A stretch of 50,383 bases of DNA from JAAUTS01 sp038250235 (GCA_038250235.1 JBBSCO010000018.1:1-50383), one strand, 5' to 3'. Positions 9,030 to 18,514 are shown, numbered from the stretch's first letter. Notes: generated by a model from the letters alone, not told the origin. A program made the numbers and translations.

Positions 9030-11656
9030 AGTAAAGTGGGTTGTTCCACCCGGGTCTGATGGCTGAAAAAATCATCCTCTATCTGCTCATGGATGGCACT
9101 GAGCATGCGCTGAAGTCTGCTTCCTTCCTGTTCCACTCTTTTGACCATCTGCTTCAGATTCGCCCGACGCACCGGCAACAGAATGTCCTCGTCAAAAGCG
9201 GTCTGGGGAAAAAGTGTGGCGATCCGGATGGATTCCAGGTGGTTCGACAGGGTCTTGATCGTTTGATAGGGCTCCGATGCGGAGGGCTCGATTTTCCCCA
9301 TTTGAAGTATGTTACCCAGACTGTAGCTGAGGCGCAGGCAGCAGAAGGCCACGGAACTCGGCGTCTGGTGGTTGCGCCAGAGCAACTCGGCCACCTGGCC
9401 TGGGTGGGTGCGTGAGCGGTATTCGCGCTGATAGGCGTCGAGAGAACCCAGAAGGCGTAAAAGTACTGTCAGGTCGGGATCGGAAAGCCTGCCGGGTTCA
9501 AGATTGATCAGGGCGCGGCTGAGGACGGTGTCCAACATGGTCACGGTGCAGATGGCGCGTTCCACAAGATAACCCAGTTGAAAGAATTCCCAGCTTTCAT
9601 CATGCGGCATCGTGCGGTGGAAGGTGCCGTTGAATCCGGCTATTGCGTCGGCAATTTTCAGGCACAGTTCCTGAAGGGTGGTGCTGTCGGCTTCCTTCAG
9701 CGAAGGAATATCGGATACGATCAACTGCAGTCTGCTCATGATGGCCCACACTTCCGGGGTTATGTATTCCCGGATTTCCATGGCATTCTGGTTGGCGATA
9801 TTGATGCAATAGGGAATGGAGGCAGAATTTTTTGGATTAACTGCGAGTTGCAGTCCGAACGTGTGAATATCACGGGGCGGATCACTTTTTTTCAGGAGTT
9901 CATGATTGCCGGTGGATGCTGCAACTCCCTGCCACAGCGGCCAGAGATTCAGTTTTTGGCTTCGGCCCAACTGTTTCCAGCCGAATTCGTCCATAATGCG
10001 GACCATGCGGGCAGTATTCTCCGCGCGTTCCGTGTAACGCCCGATCCAATAGAGACTTTCGGCGACACGGCTGGCGATTTTAAAATCGCGTGGAACCAGG
10101 CCGCTTTGCTTGGAGACAATGGGTTGACGTTTTTTCTGAGTCTTTTCCTCATGGGCGGGAACCCAGGTGTCCTTGGCTCCGCTGCTAAGATCCGCGATGT
10201 AGCGGTGGGCATCGGATCCGATGGATTGGCGGGTAAGACCTCCGGGAAGAACAATGGGATTGGAGCCCAAGAGAACGAAGGCTCTAAGATAGAGAGGGCG
10301 GGGCACCATTTTACCGTTTTCAAAGCGTGAGGCGGTGGAGGCATTGATATAAGGCTGGGCCACGACATCTTCAGGGGATTGCTCCAGGAGCAGCTCCATT
10401 TTTTTCTGGTACTCGGCACGCTTGTCCGGACGATAAATACGGTTGAGGTCACCCTCTTGGTGGATGGGCTTCAGCAGCATCGACTCCCGGTTGGCCTTCA
10501 CGTAGTCCAATTGATCCCGGTCAGCGCAGATATAGGTGGGCACGGATTTCAGGATGGCCTGTTCCCCAAGGTAAAACTGGATGATGCGGTCGCTGTAGCG
10601 AAGGAGGGATTTGTTGTCTGCTATACCGTTACCGATACTGTTGGCAATGGCGACCGTGCCTTTGCGTGCGCAATTGACGAGGCCCGGGATGCCGGAGCCG
10701 CCTTTTGCTCCGAACGTGATAGGGTCGAGAGTGCGGCTGAGTGCGCGGCGGTAGATGACGTCCACTTGCTCGAGTCCACCGATGGTTTTAAGGAACACCC
10801 TTCCTTCCCTGACAATCAGGTCGCCGGGATTGACGACAGCGATCCCCATGCGTCTCGCGAGGAACGTGTCTTCGAAGTCGTTCTCCTGGATGTTTCCGCT
10901 GCTCAAAAGAACTATGTGAGGGGATGGTTTGTCGCTCAGATTCGAAAGGGCTTCGACCAATTCCGTGCTGAACGAGAAGACCGGCTGGACGTTCATGGAT
11001 TCAAACAGTTCGGGGAAAGACTGGTTCAGCATACGCCTGTGCTGGATCACATGGGAAAGCCCCATTGGGATGGAACAATGTTGCTGGGTTGCCATCCATT
11101 GGCCCTCCTGATCACGCACCAGATCCACCGCAGCGAGGATAAGGTGGCGTTCTTCGCCGGCTCCGGGTTGAATACCGACACATTGGCGAAGGAACCCCGG
11201 ATCTTTGAAAATCAATTCATAGGGAAGAATACGGTCTTTAAAGATGCGCTGCCCTGAGTAAATATCTGACAGGAAGCGTCCGAAGGCCCGCATGCGTTGG
11301 ATCAATCCAGCTTCGAGAACTTTCCATTCGCCGGGTGGGATGACAAAGGGGAGTATGTCCAACTGCCAGTCGTTGTTCATGACGGCACTGTTTTTGGGAA
11401 GATTGAAATGCATGCCCAGTTCGAGTGAAAGGGACTCAATTTTTTTCTGGCGTGTTTTGAGTTCGGAAGTGCTGAAAGTCTGTAGTTTCCGCATGAGCGG
11501 GTCGGTCAGATGAAGGGAGGCGCGGCGGAGGGAACTGCGTCTGGCAGTGCCACCGGGGAGGCCGGGAGTAAAGAGATGCGGGCCGGGTTCTGTCATTTTA
11601 CTCATGTTGGCTAAGGCATCCAAGAAGCTGTGATCGTGCCAACATGGACGAAACAT
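9026..11656 (-). CDS. Circularly permuted ATP-grasp / Alpha-E (DUF403) fusion protein
   Basis: An 876-residue two-domain protein. Residues about 75-500 match the circularly permuted type 2 ATP-grasp family (COG2308), with segments such as GIQPGAGEERHLILAAVDLV, RKGTVAIANSIGNGIADNK and VLPGGLTRQSIG. A charged linker (about 500-518) leads to the helical Alpha-E domain (COG2307) from about 520, opening with ASRVAESLYWIGRYTERAEN. The two parts are often separate neighbouring genes. ATP-grasp enzymes join a carboxyl group to an amine using ATP; these are predicted to make peptide-like products, with the Alpha-E domain as partner. This is the first gene of the operon. The start could be ATG 11656 or the later ATG near 11605 (MSKMTEPG); residues 1-60 look unconserved. 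Confidence 0.9.
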   Translation of the reverse strand: MFRPCWHDHSFLDALANMSKMTEPGPHLFTPGLPGGTARRSSLRRASLHLTDPLMRKLQTFSTSELKTRQKKIESLSLELGMHFNLPKNSAVMNNDWQLDILPFVIPPGEWKVLEAGLIQRMRAFGRFLSDIYSGQRIFKDRILPYELIFKDPGFLRQCVGIQPGAGEERHLILAAVDLVRDQEGQWMATQQHCSIPMGLSHVIQHRRMLNQSFPELFESMNVQPVFSFSTELVEALSNLSDKPSPHIVLLSSGNIQENDFEDTFLARRMGIAVVNPGDLIVREGRVFLKTIGGLEQVDVIYRRALSRTLDPITFGAKGGSGIPGLVNCARKGTVAIANSIGNGIADNKSLLRYSDRIIQFYLGEQAILKSVPTYICADRDQLDYVKANRESMLLKPIHQEGDLNRIYRPDKRAEYQKKMELLLEQSPEDVVAQPYINASTASRFENGKMVPRPLYLRAFVLLGSNPIVLPGGLTRQSIGSDAHRYIADLSSGAKDTWVPAHEEKTQKKRQPIVSKQSGLVPRDFKIASRVAESLYWIGRYTERAENTARMVRIMDEFGWKQLGRSQKLNLWPLWQGVAASTGNHELLKKSDPPRDIHTFGLQLAVNPKNSASIPYCINIANQNAMEIREYITPEVWAIMSRLQLIVSDIPSLKEADSTTLQELCLKIADAIAGFNGTFHRTMPHDESWEFFQLGYLVERAICTVTMLDTVLSRALINLEPGRLSDPDLTVLLRLLGSLDAYQREYRSRTHPGQVAELLWRNHQTPSSVAFCCLRLSYSLGNILQMGKIEPSASEPYQTIKTLSNHLESIRIATLFPQTAFDEDILLPVRRANLKQMVKRVEQEGSRLQRMLSAIHEQIEDDFFSHQTRVEQPTLL

Positions 11657-11712
11657 TGGAGAAGATTCGCCGACAGGTAAAGAGCAACGATTTAAGCTGC
11701 TTGGGCCTCTAG

Positions 11713-11740
11713 TTTAAAGACAGTTCTGCGATTTTATAAG
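11713..11740 (+). promoter_or_regulatory. Possible promoter of the nuoI-N operon
   Basis: TTTAAA (11713-11718), a 16-nt spacer and TATAAG (11735-11740) resemble a sigma-70 promoter (4/6 and 5/6 matches). It lies in the divergent gap between the ATP-grasp operon and nuoI, and would give a leader of about 115 nt. Visual match only. Confidence 0.35.
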
Positions 11741-11763
11741 CTGGATCATCAAGTGATATCCAG
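11741..11763. other. Imperfect palindrome at the predicted nuoI transcription start
   Basis: CTGGAT-c-ATCA (11741-11751) faces TGATATCCAG (11754-11763), a 10-bp inverted repeat with one bulged base. It directly follows the candidate -10 box, a position suitable for an operator or a 5' hairpin. No known binding consensus is claimed. Confidence 0.35.
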
Positions 11764-11862
11764 TCTCATTAGGTAGTTTTTGCGTTGTAAACTGGCTGCT
11801 GATGTTTTTTCTTATCAAAGGAATTGCAAGGCAGCGTTTCTTTAGTAGGTTCGAATTATCCT

Positions 11863-12438
11863 ATGATCGTCAACCGCAAGCCATTGACCCTGATTGAAGC
11901 TCTCTATATTCCTTCGATTGTGGGGGGTCTGGCCATTACCTTGAAACATTTTCGGCGTTCCATCAAAGGTCTTTTGGGCTTCAATAAGATTAAGGCCAAG
12001 GATCGTACTCTGATGGACATGTCCGCCACTGGTATGGTTACCATGCAGTATCCCGAGGAAAAATGGCCCATGCCTGAAGGATACCGTGGGGCTCCGACCC
12101 TGGTCAAAGACGAGGAAAACCGTGAAAAATGTGTTTCCTGTCAGCTCTGCGAATTTGTCTGCCCACCCCGTGCGATCAAAATTACGCCTGGAAACATCCC
12201 TTTCAACAGCCCGCATGCCAATGTGGAAAAGGCCCCCAAGGAGTTCGAGATCGACATGATTCGCTGTATTTATTGCGGCCTATGCGAGGAAGTCTGTCCG
12301 GAGGAAGCCATATTTCTGAAGAAAGAATACCCGATCATCACCTCCTATGATCGCAAGAGTATGGTTCACAACAAAGAGAAACTCTATGAGATGGGCGGAG
12401 TGACTCCCCGGCCTATTAAGAAGTGGGCAGGGAAGTAA
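11863..12438 (+). CDS. nuoI: NADH-quinone oxidoreductase subunit I (2x[4Fe-4S])
   Basis: A 191-residue complex I subunit that carries clusters N6a and N6b and passes electrons toward the quinone site. Two complete ferredoxin motifs are visible: Cys90, 93, 96, 100 (CVSCQLCEFVC) and Cys135, 138, 141, 145 (CIYCGLCEEVC). The ATG at 11863 (MIVNRKPLTLIE) matches the usual N-terminus; an upstream in-frame TTG at 11824 would add 13 unconserved residues. It is the first gene of the nuoIJKLMN block. In the common order nuoH precedes it, but here nuoH lies at 39.7-40.9 kb in a separate block and this gene heads its own transcript. Confidence 0.95.
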   Translation: MIVNRKPLTLIEALYIPSIVGGLAITLKHFRRSIKGLLGFNKIKAKDRTLMDMSATGMVTMQYPEEKWPMPEGYRGAPTLVKDEENREKCVSCQLCEFVCPPRAIKITPGNIPFNSPHANVEKAPKEFEIDMIRCIYCGLCEEVCPEEAIFLKKEYPIITSYDRKSMVHNKEKLYEMGGVTPRPIKKWAGK

Positions 12439-12501
12439 GTCCAATATTAGGATTGACCGGGCAACCCTCCGCCTTCATTTTCTCACAACTTTACTGACCA
12501 G

Positions 12502-13008
12502 ATGGAAGCCCTCTTTTTTTGGATAGTTGCAACCGGTTTGATAGCGGCGGCATTGGCGGTTATTTTTAACCGGAACCCTGTCGCCAGTGCCTTGTTCCTG
12601 GCCACCACCTTTGTTTTTCTGGCCTGTGTGTTTATCACACTGGAAGCTTTCTTCCTGGCCATGGTGCAAATCATTGTCTATGCCGGTGCCGTCATGGTGC
12701 TGTTTCTCTTCATCATCATGCTTCTGGATATCAAGGCTGAGGCCAAGAGACCGATTCCGTTCGGTAAAATACTTCTGGTTTTGGCTCTTTCGCTGGTCTT
12801 TGCCTTTTTCTTCGGGAAAGTGCTGACGGATCTACCGACCGGCCAGACGCTTCTTCAATGGAACGTGCACGGAGCCCCCAAACAGGATGCCAAAGAAATT
12901 GGCATGGTGCTTTTCACCAATTATACCCTTGTTTTCGGAACAACCGCAGTGTTGCTTCTCGTGGCGACCATTGGCGTGATTCTCCTGAGCAAGCGGGAGG
13001 TCAAATGA
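12502..13008 (+). CDS. nuoJ: NADH-quinone oxidoreductase subunit J
   Basis: A 168-residue membrane subunit of the proton-pumping arm of complex I. Five hydrophobic helices are visible. The helix around MVQIIVYAGAVMVLFLFIIM carries the family pattern, including the glycine region of the bulged helix that couples quinone chemistry to pumping. It lies 63 bp after nuoI and its stop overlaps the nuoK start (ATGA), indicating coupled translation. Confidence 0.95.
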   Translation: MEALFFWIVATGLIAAALAVIFNRNPVASALFLATTFVFLACVFITLEAFFLAMVQIIVYAGAVMVLFLFIIMLLDIKAEAKRPIPFGKILLVLALSLVFAFFFGKVLTDLPTGQTLLQWNVHGAPKQDAKEIGMVLFTNYTLVFGTTAVLLLVATIGVILLSKREVK

Positions 13009-13340
13009 ATGTCTTCACCGAAATAACCCTCAACCACTACCTTGCTCTCAGTGGTCTGCTTTTCATGATTGGCTTGGCAGGTGTCATGATACGTCGAAGC
13101 ATTCTGGTCATCTACATGTGCCTGGAGCTCATGCTCAACGCGGCCAACCTGGCCTTGGTGGCTTTTAATCGTTTTCATGTCAAACCCGGTGGAATTCCCG
13201 ATTATGACGGGCAAATCATGGTTTTCATGATCATCACAGTGGCTGCGGCCGAAGTTGCAGTGGGTCTGGCTCTGATCGTTTCACTCTACCGCCTCCGCCA
13301 GACCACCAACGTCAACGATCTCAACGCCCTCAAGTTTTAA
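13005..13340 (+). CDS. nuoK: NADH-quinone oxidoreductase subunit K
   Basis: A 111-residue three-helix membrane subunit of complex I. The conserved glutamate in the second helix appears in YMCLELMLNAANLALV, and a second acidic residue in the third helix in AAAEVAVGLALIV; both belong to the proton pathway. ATG 13005 overlaps the nuoJ stop and is preceded by a good Shine-Dalgarno (GGGAGG, 12995-13000), one of few in this window. The open frame extends further upstream, but family length and coupling favour this start. Confidence 0.96.
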   Translation: MNVFTEITLNHYLALSGLLFMIGLAGVMIRRSILVIYMCLELMLNAANLALVAFNRFHVKPGGIPDYDGQIMVFMIITVAAAEVAVGLALIVSLYRLRQTTNVNDLNALKF

Positions 13341-13352
13341 GCACGTCTCATC

Positions 13353-15164
13353 ATGAATTGGATCGTTCTACTTCCTCCTTTGATCGCCGCTGCGTTGATC
13401 ACGCTTTTTCTCCGGCCGTTGAAAAAACTTTCCGTCCTGGTTTCCATCGGGGCATGCGCGATTTCTTTGGGCGGGGCTTTGGCCATTTTCTTTGCTGACG
13501 GCGAAGCCAAACTATCGACGCTGAGTTGGGCTTCACTGCCGGGTCTTGAAATCACCATTGGAGCCATGGGTGATCCGCTCGCCTCCATGATGCTGCTGGT
13601 GGTGACAGGTGTCGGCCTGCTCATCCACATTTTTGCCTACGGCTACATGAAGGAAGACCCCGGTTTGTCCCGCTTTTTTGCCAAACTTTCCCTCTTTATG
13701 TTTTCCATGCTCGGAATTGTCCTGGCTGACAACCTGGTCATGATGTTCATCTTCTGGGAGTTGGTGGGCCTCAGTTCCTATCTCCTGATTGGTTTCTGGT
13801 TTGAGCGTCCGAGTGCGGCAGAAGCCGCCAAGAAGGCTTTTATTGTCAATCGCATCGGCGACTTTGGTTTTCTGTTAGGTATCCTTGGCACCTGGGCGAT
13901 ATTCGGAAGCATTCATTTTGAAGAATTGAAAAATAGCGTGGCGGCTACAGGGCTGCCGGCAGGGGTGAGCGTCGGAGTCATCACACTCGTGACCTTTGGT
14001 TTGTTCATGGGCTGCATGGGAAAATCAGCCCAGCTTCCACTGCATGTCTGGTTGCCGGATGCGATGGAAGGACCGACACCGGTTTCCGCCTTGATTCATG
14101 CCGCGACCATGGTTGCAGCAGGGGTTTACATGTTGTGCCGGGTCTTCTTCATTCTGGATCTGAGCGCCTACACCATGGAAATCATCATGTGGATCGGTGC
14201 GGCAACTTCACTGTTTGCGGCACTCATCGCCCTCCAGCAGAACGACATTAAACGGATATTGGCCTACTCGACCCTTTCCCAGCTTGGGTACATGGTGATG
14301 GCTGTGGGATGCAGTGCCACGACAGAGGCCATGTTTCACCTCACGACACATGCCTTTTTCAAGGCACTGTTGTTCCTCGCCGCAGGATCGGTCATTCACG
14401 GGCTCCACCACGAACAGGATATCTGGAAGATGGGTAATTTGAAAAAATACATGCCCATTACTTTTGTAACCTTCCTGATCGGAACCCTGGCACTGACAGG
14501 CTTCCCCGGTCTTTCAGGATTTTTCAGCAAAGAGTCGATACTTTTCGCCGCCTATCATCACAACAAAGTTGTTTTTGCCCTGGGACTTTTCACCGCCTTG
14601 CTTACTGCTTTCTATATGACACGCCTGTTTGTGGTGGCCTTCCTTGGCAAGGAGCGCACAGAGGATGTGCACCATGCACATGAATCCCCGAAGGTCATGA
14701 CCATTCCCTTGATTCTACTCGCGATTTTGGCTGTTATCGGCGGATTTATCGGGATCGACCGCTACATTGGGCCACACGCCATTTCCCATGATTCTGGCGG
14801 GTACGGTTTGGTCATGGGTCTTTCCATTGCCAGTTTCCTGATCGGAACGGGATTGGCCTGGAGGCTTTATGGCAATGTAACAAAGGAACCCTACAGCTTC
14901 GCCATACTTAAAAACAAATTTTACAGCGATGAAGTCTACGAGGCTTTCCTGGTGAAACCTCAACAGGCCCTGGCCCGTTTCCTTGCCTGGTTTGACTACT
15001 GGGTGGTGGGAGGACTCTTTGTCCGTCTGAGCTGTCTGTCGGCTGCGGGTGCCGGTGAAGTGTTGAGACTTATGCAAGGTGGCAGCCTCCAGGCCTATGT
15101 GGTGGTGTTCATTCTCGGCGTGGCCCTCCTCTGTTACTGGATTCTGGTGAAAGTGGCACTATGA
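13353..15164 (+). CDS. nuoL: NADH-quinone oxidoreductase subunit L
   Basis: A 603-residue antiporter-like membrane subunit of complex I with about 14-16 helices and the long lateral helix expected at its C-terminal end. Family landmarks include FWELVGLSSYLLIGFWF (conserved glutamate), LPDAMEGPTPVSALIHAATM (conserved lysine/histidine region follows) and FFKALLFLAAGSVIH. It translocates protons and helps tie the pump modules together. It starts 12 bp after nuoK and its stop overlaps the nuoM start. Confidence 0.96.
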   Translation: MNWIVLLPPLIAAALITLFLRPLKKLSVLVSIGACAISLGGALAIFFADGEAKLSTLSWASLPGLEITIGAMGDPLASMMLLVVTGVGLLIHIFAYGYMKEDPGLSRFFAKLSLFMFSMLGIVLADNLVMMFIFWELVGLSSYLLIGFWFERPSAAEAAKKAFIVNRIGDFGFLLGILGTWAIFGSIHFEELKNSVAATGLPAGVSVGVITLVTFGLFMGCMGKSAQLPLHVWLPDAMEGPTPVSALIHAATMVAAGVYMLCRVFFILDLSAYTMEIIMWIGAATSLFAALIALQQNDIKRILAYSTLSQLGYMVMAVGCSATTEAMFHLTTHAFFKALLFLAAGSVIHGLHHEQDIWKMGNLKKYMPITFVTFLIGTLALTGFPGLSGFFSKESILFAAYHHNKVVFALGLFTALLTAFYMTRLFVVAFLGKERTEDVHHAHESPKVMTIPLILLAILAVIGGFIGIDRYIGPHAISHDSGGYGLVMGLSIASFLIGTGLAWRLYGNVTKEPYSFAILKNKFYSDEVYEAFLVKPQQALARFLAWFDYWVVGGLFVRLSCLSAAGAGEVLRLMQGGSLQAYVVVFILGVALLCYWILVKVAL

Positions 15165-16633
15165 CATTTTTGACGTACCTGCCTTTGCTTATTGTTTTTC
15201 TCCCGGTTCTGGCCTGTCTGGCCATTGCGTCGGGATCGCCCGCCCGTCAAACCGCTTTGGCCACCGTTCTAATTAATCTGGCGGCTGTGGTCGGCCTTGG
15301 TTTTTTCCTTCCCCAGGAAAGTGGATATCATTTTGTCTCGAGTTTTCCCTGTATTGCGTTACCCGACTTCTTCACGATCAATCTGACTCTCGGCGTCGAT
15401 GGTTTGAGTATGGCCATGGTTCTTTTGACCGCGGTTGTTTCCGTGGCGGCTGTGGCGGTGTCGCCCATTCGGGTCCGCCGGGAAAAAGAGTTTTACATCT
15501 GTGTGCTTCTGATCAGCTGCGGTGCTCTGGGGGCTTTTCTCTCCATTGATTTGTTTTTTCTTTATATCTTCCACGAAGTGGCTCTGATCCCGACCTTTCT
15601 GCTTATTGGAATATGGGGCGGACAGGACAGGAAATTTGCCGCCACGCAGATGACCATTTATCTGGCCGCAGGCAGCCTGGTTTTATTGGCAGGGGTGTTG
15701 GCCTTCTACTTTGCTCTTCCAGAATATGGAAGAAGTATGGATTTGCGCGAGATTCAACAGGTTCTCAGCACCACGCCGTTTTCCCTTGCCTCCCAAAAAT
15801 TCATCTATCCTTTGCTGCTGGGTGGTTTCGGGATTTTGATTTCTCTTTTCCCATTTCATCACTGGGCTCCGGCCGGATACGCGGCATCACCGGCGGCAGC
15901 TGCCATGTTACATGCCGGTGTGTTGAAAAAATTTGGTTTTTACGGACTTCTCCGTCTGGCCGTTCCTTACCTGCCTGAAGGCGCGGAAACCTACAGCACC
16001 CTGTTGCTGGTACTTCTGTTGGCCAATGTTCTTTACATTGGCCTTGTCACGGTGGCTCAAAAAGAACTCAACATGATGCTTGGTTTTTCCAGTGTCATGC
16101 ACATGGGCTACATTTTCCTGGGCCTGGCCAGTGGAACCCCCATCGGATTGACCGGCGCAGTGGTGCTGATGGTTTCGCATGGTCTGAGTGCGGCGCTCCT
16201 CTTCGGTCTGGCTTCGGTTATCCGTGAAAAAACAGGTACCACCCTGCTTAAGGAGATGGGTGGGTTGGCCTCGAAAGCACCGCTGCTGGCTTTTCTTTTC
16301 ATTCTGGGTGCCCTTGCCTCAATGGGAACCCCCGGTCTGGGCAACTTTGCAGGTGAATTACTCATCTTCTTCGGAGCCTGGAAAGTCCATTCCTGGGCGA
16401 CCTTCTTTGCGGTATGGGGGATTGTCATTTCGGCCGTCTATTATCTTCGGGCAGTCCGGTCTATTTTCTTTGGTGAAAACGGGAAATTTGCTGCGGAAAT
16501 TTCCGACCTACAAGGCCTGAAAGAAGCCTGGCCTTATGTTTTGCTGGCTTTGTTTCTGTTGGCGATCGGACTTTATCCTGCCTGGCTGATCAAAATGATT
16601 GAGCCGAGTATCCAGGTGATTGTGAATTTATGA
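15161..16633 (+). CDS. nuoM: NADH-quinone oxidoreductase subunit M
   Basis: A 490-residue antiporter-like complex I subunit with 14 predicted helices. The conserved glutamate helix (FLYIFHEVALIPTFLLIGIW) and the half-channel region (FPFHHWAPAGYAASPAAAAM) are visible. It has 4-bp overlaps with nuoL upstream and nuoN downstream, so the three pump subunits are probably translated in series. Confidence 0.96.
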   Translation: MTFLTYLPLLIVFLPVLACLAIASGSPARQTALATVLINLAAVVGLGFFLPQESGYHFVSSFPCIALPDFFTINLTLGVDGLSMAMVLLTAVVSVAAVAVSPIRVRREKEFYICVLLISCGALGAFLSIDLFFLYIFHEVALIPTFLLIGIWGGQDRKFAATQMTIYLAAGSLVLLAGVLAFYFALPEYGRSMDLREIQQVLSTTPFSLASQKFIYPLLLGGFGILISLFPFHHWAPAGYAASPAAAAMLHAGVLKKFGFYGLLRLAVPYLPEGAETYSTLLLVLLLANVLYIGLVTVAQKELNMMLGFSSVMHMGYIFLGLASGTPIGLTGAVVLMVSHGLSAALLFGLASVIREKTGTTLLKEMGGLASKAPLLAFLFILGALASMGTPGLGNFAGELLIFFGAWKVHSWATFFAVWGIVISAVYYLRAVRSIFFGENGKFAAEISDLQGLKEAWPYVLLALFLLAIGLYPAWLIKMIEPSIQVIVNL

Positions 16634-18060
16634 ATCTTTTGATCATGCCTGAAATTCAGATGCTGGTTCTGGCAATAGGCCTGCTGATGTACGAAGCCTT
16701 TGTTCCCTCGGTCTCCCCGAGAAAGATCGCTTATGCCGCCATGGCTGGCGTTGTCCTTGTCTTTGCTGGAACCTGGTGCACGGTGCCTCCGTTCCCGGTG
16801 GATTCGCCCTGGCAGGCCCTTTATTCCGGGGATGCGCTGGCGGTTTTCTTCAAAAGACTTTTCCTGGTCACTGTCTTTTTTGTACTTTGGATGAGTTCTG
16901 AATCCATTGAAGAAATCCCTCTTGGCCGTTCCGAATTCCTGATTTTACCCCTTTTCACAACGACCGGGATGATGTTGTTGGCCTCGGCGGTCAACTTCAT
17001 GACAATCTTTGTGGCGTTGGAACTTGTTACGATTTCCTTCTATGTGCTTGTCGCCTACCAGCGCAATAAAGCGGCTTCCCTGGAAGCGGGCACCAAGTAT
17101 TTGATTGTCGGAGCCCTTTCGACTGGCTTCCTGGTTTACGGCATTGCCTTCTTATACGGCTCGGTTGGAAGCACTTCTTTGTCCGATTTGGCGCTTGCAC
17201 TGGCTACCGGCCCGCTTCATGCCGGATTTCTTTTCGCAGCTTTACTGATTCTGGTGGGTCTTGGCTTCAAGATGGCCGCCGTACCCTTCCATGTCTGGGC
17301 TCCGGATGTCTATCATGGAGCACCGACGCCCGTCACCGCATTCTTGGCGGTCGGTTCCAAAGCTGCGGGCTTTGTCATCCTGATCCGTGTCTTCGCGCTC
17401 GATGGCTTTAAAAACGAGTCCATGATTCCCTACATCGCTTCGGCTTTGGGTCTGATGGCGGCTTTGAGCATTCTATTGGGAAATCTGGCGGCACTCCCTC
17501 AACGTAACCTGAAACGTTTGTTGGGTTATTCCAGCATCAGCCACGCAGGATTCCTGCTGATGGGCGTCAGCTGCCTGAGTGAACGTGGTATCCAGGCGGT
17601 TCTGTTATATCTGTTGGTTTATTCTCTCTCGTCCCTTCTGGCCTTTTATGTCATCAACAAACTGGGGCCGATTCTCGGTGGCGATGATCTTCCTTTGTAT
17701 GCCGGCCTGTCCAGGCGTTCACCGGTTCTGGCTTTTTCTCTGATGGTGGCTTTTGTTTCCATGGCTGGAATTCCTCCTTTGGCAGGATTCATTGGTAAAC
17801 TGGGGGTCTTTGCGGCTGTCTGGGAAAAGGGTAGCTATGGTCTGCTGCTGGTCGGCGTCATCGGTGCGGCTTCCGGCCTTTACTACTATTTAAAAATCGT
17901 GCGCGAGATGTATTGGCATGAGCCTTCCGGTCAGAGCGAACCGATCGTGCTCGGCTGGGCAAGCAAGTCCCTTGTGCTCACCCTGTCTGCCGCCCTGGTT
18001 GTTTTTGGCGTCTGGCAGATTCCTTTGGCCCGCGCCGTGGCGGATGTCCTGGCCCGGTAG
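16630..18060 (+). CDS. nuoN: NADH-quinone oxidoreductase subunit N
   Basis: A 476-residue antiporter-like complex I subunit. Landmarks are FVALELVTISFYVLVAY (conserved glutamate), PFHVWAPDVYHGAPTPVTAF and RNLKRLLGYSSISHAGFLLM. It is the last gene of the nuoIJKLMN block; its stop codon lies inside a strong terminator stem, so the next genes are transcribed separately. Confidence 0.96.
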   Translation: MNLLIMPEIQMLVLAIGLLMYEAFVPSVSPRKIAYAAMAGVVLVFAGTWCTVPPFPVDSPWQALYSGDALAVFFKRLFLVTVFFVLWMSSESIEEIPLGRSEFLILPLFTTTGMMLLASAVNFMTIFVALELVTISFYVLVAYQRNKAASLEAGTKYLIVGALSTGFLVYGIAFLYGSVGSTSLSDLALALATGPLHAGFLFAALLILVGLGFKMAAVPFHVWAPDVYHGAPTPVTAFLAVGSKAAGFVILIRVFALDGFKNESMIPYIASALGLMAALSILLGNLAALPQRNLKRLLGYSSISHAGFLLMGVSCLSERGIQAVLLYLLVYSLSSLLAFYVINKLGPILGGDDLPLYAGLSRRSPVLAFSLMVAFVSMAGIPPLAGFIGKLGVFAAVWEKGSYGLLLVGVIGAASGLYYYLKIVREMYWHEPSGQSEPIVLGWASKSLVLTLSAALVVFGVWQIPLARAVADVLAR

Positions 18061-18085
18061 GTTGATCGGGGCCTTTTTTCTTTTT
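18051..18085 (+). terminator. Rho-independent terminator of the nuoI-N operon
   Basis: GGCCC (18051-18055) pairs with GGGCC inside CGGGGCC (18067-18073), with a loop of about 12 nt, followed by TTTTTTCTTTTT. The left arm overlaps the last codons of nuoN. Confidence 0.75.
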
Positions 18086-18139
18086 CCGACCCACTTAAAA
18101 TTTCATCGTCTGATGCGATTTTTGAGCTAAGCTGCTTTC

Positions 18140-18514
18140 ATGACAACTTCCGCCGCCGCAGTTCCGGCTTACAAAATCGGGAATGAAAAGCTGGTCAGGC
18201 TTTCCTCCAAAGCCGCAGCCAAAGTCTCCGCACTTTTGGTCAAACAGGGCCGTGCCCAAGGGGCTCTCCGTGTGGCCGTGGTTGGTGGCGGATGTTCCGG
18301 ACTCCAGTATAAAATGGATCTTGTCGACGGTCCCGTTCAGCGGGACATTCTGGTTCGTTCGGTGGAAGTCAACATAGTCGTCGATCCCAAAAGCGCTTTG
18401 TTTGTCAGTGGTTCCGAGGTCGATTACAGCGATGACCTGCAAAAGGGGGGATTCAAAGTCACCAATCCCAACGCCGAAGCCCACTGTTCCTGTGGGGAAA
18501 GTTTCAATGCCTGA
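18140..18514 (+). CDS. A-type iron-sulfur carrier protein (IscA/HesB family)
   Basis: A 124-residue cytoplasmic carrier that delivers Fe-S clusters to target enzymes. The three cluster-binding cysteines are present: Cys52 in GGGCSGLQY and Cys116 and Cys118 in HCSCGESF. The first 15 or so residues are an extra Ala/Ser-rich segment. It sits 39 bp before hscB, so it likely belongs to an Fe-S assembly unit with hscB and hscA. iscS, iscU and fdx are not in the window. A second A-type carrier gene lies at 48716-49036. IscA, ErpA and SufA cannot be told apart by eye. Confidence 0.9.
   Translation: MTTSAAAVPAYKIGNEKLVRLSSKAAAKVSALLVKQGRAQGALRVAVVGGGCSGLQYKMDLVDGPVQRDILVRSVEVNIVVDPKSALFVSGSEVDYSDDLQKGGFKVTNPNAEAHCSCGESFNA

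Noticed and set aside
10379..11257. Plus-strand open frame of 292 codons
   Set aside because: Antisense to the ATP-grasp domain; composition follows the real gene.
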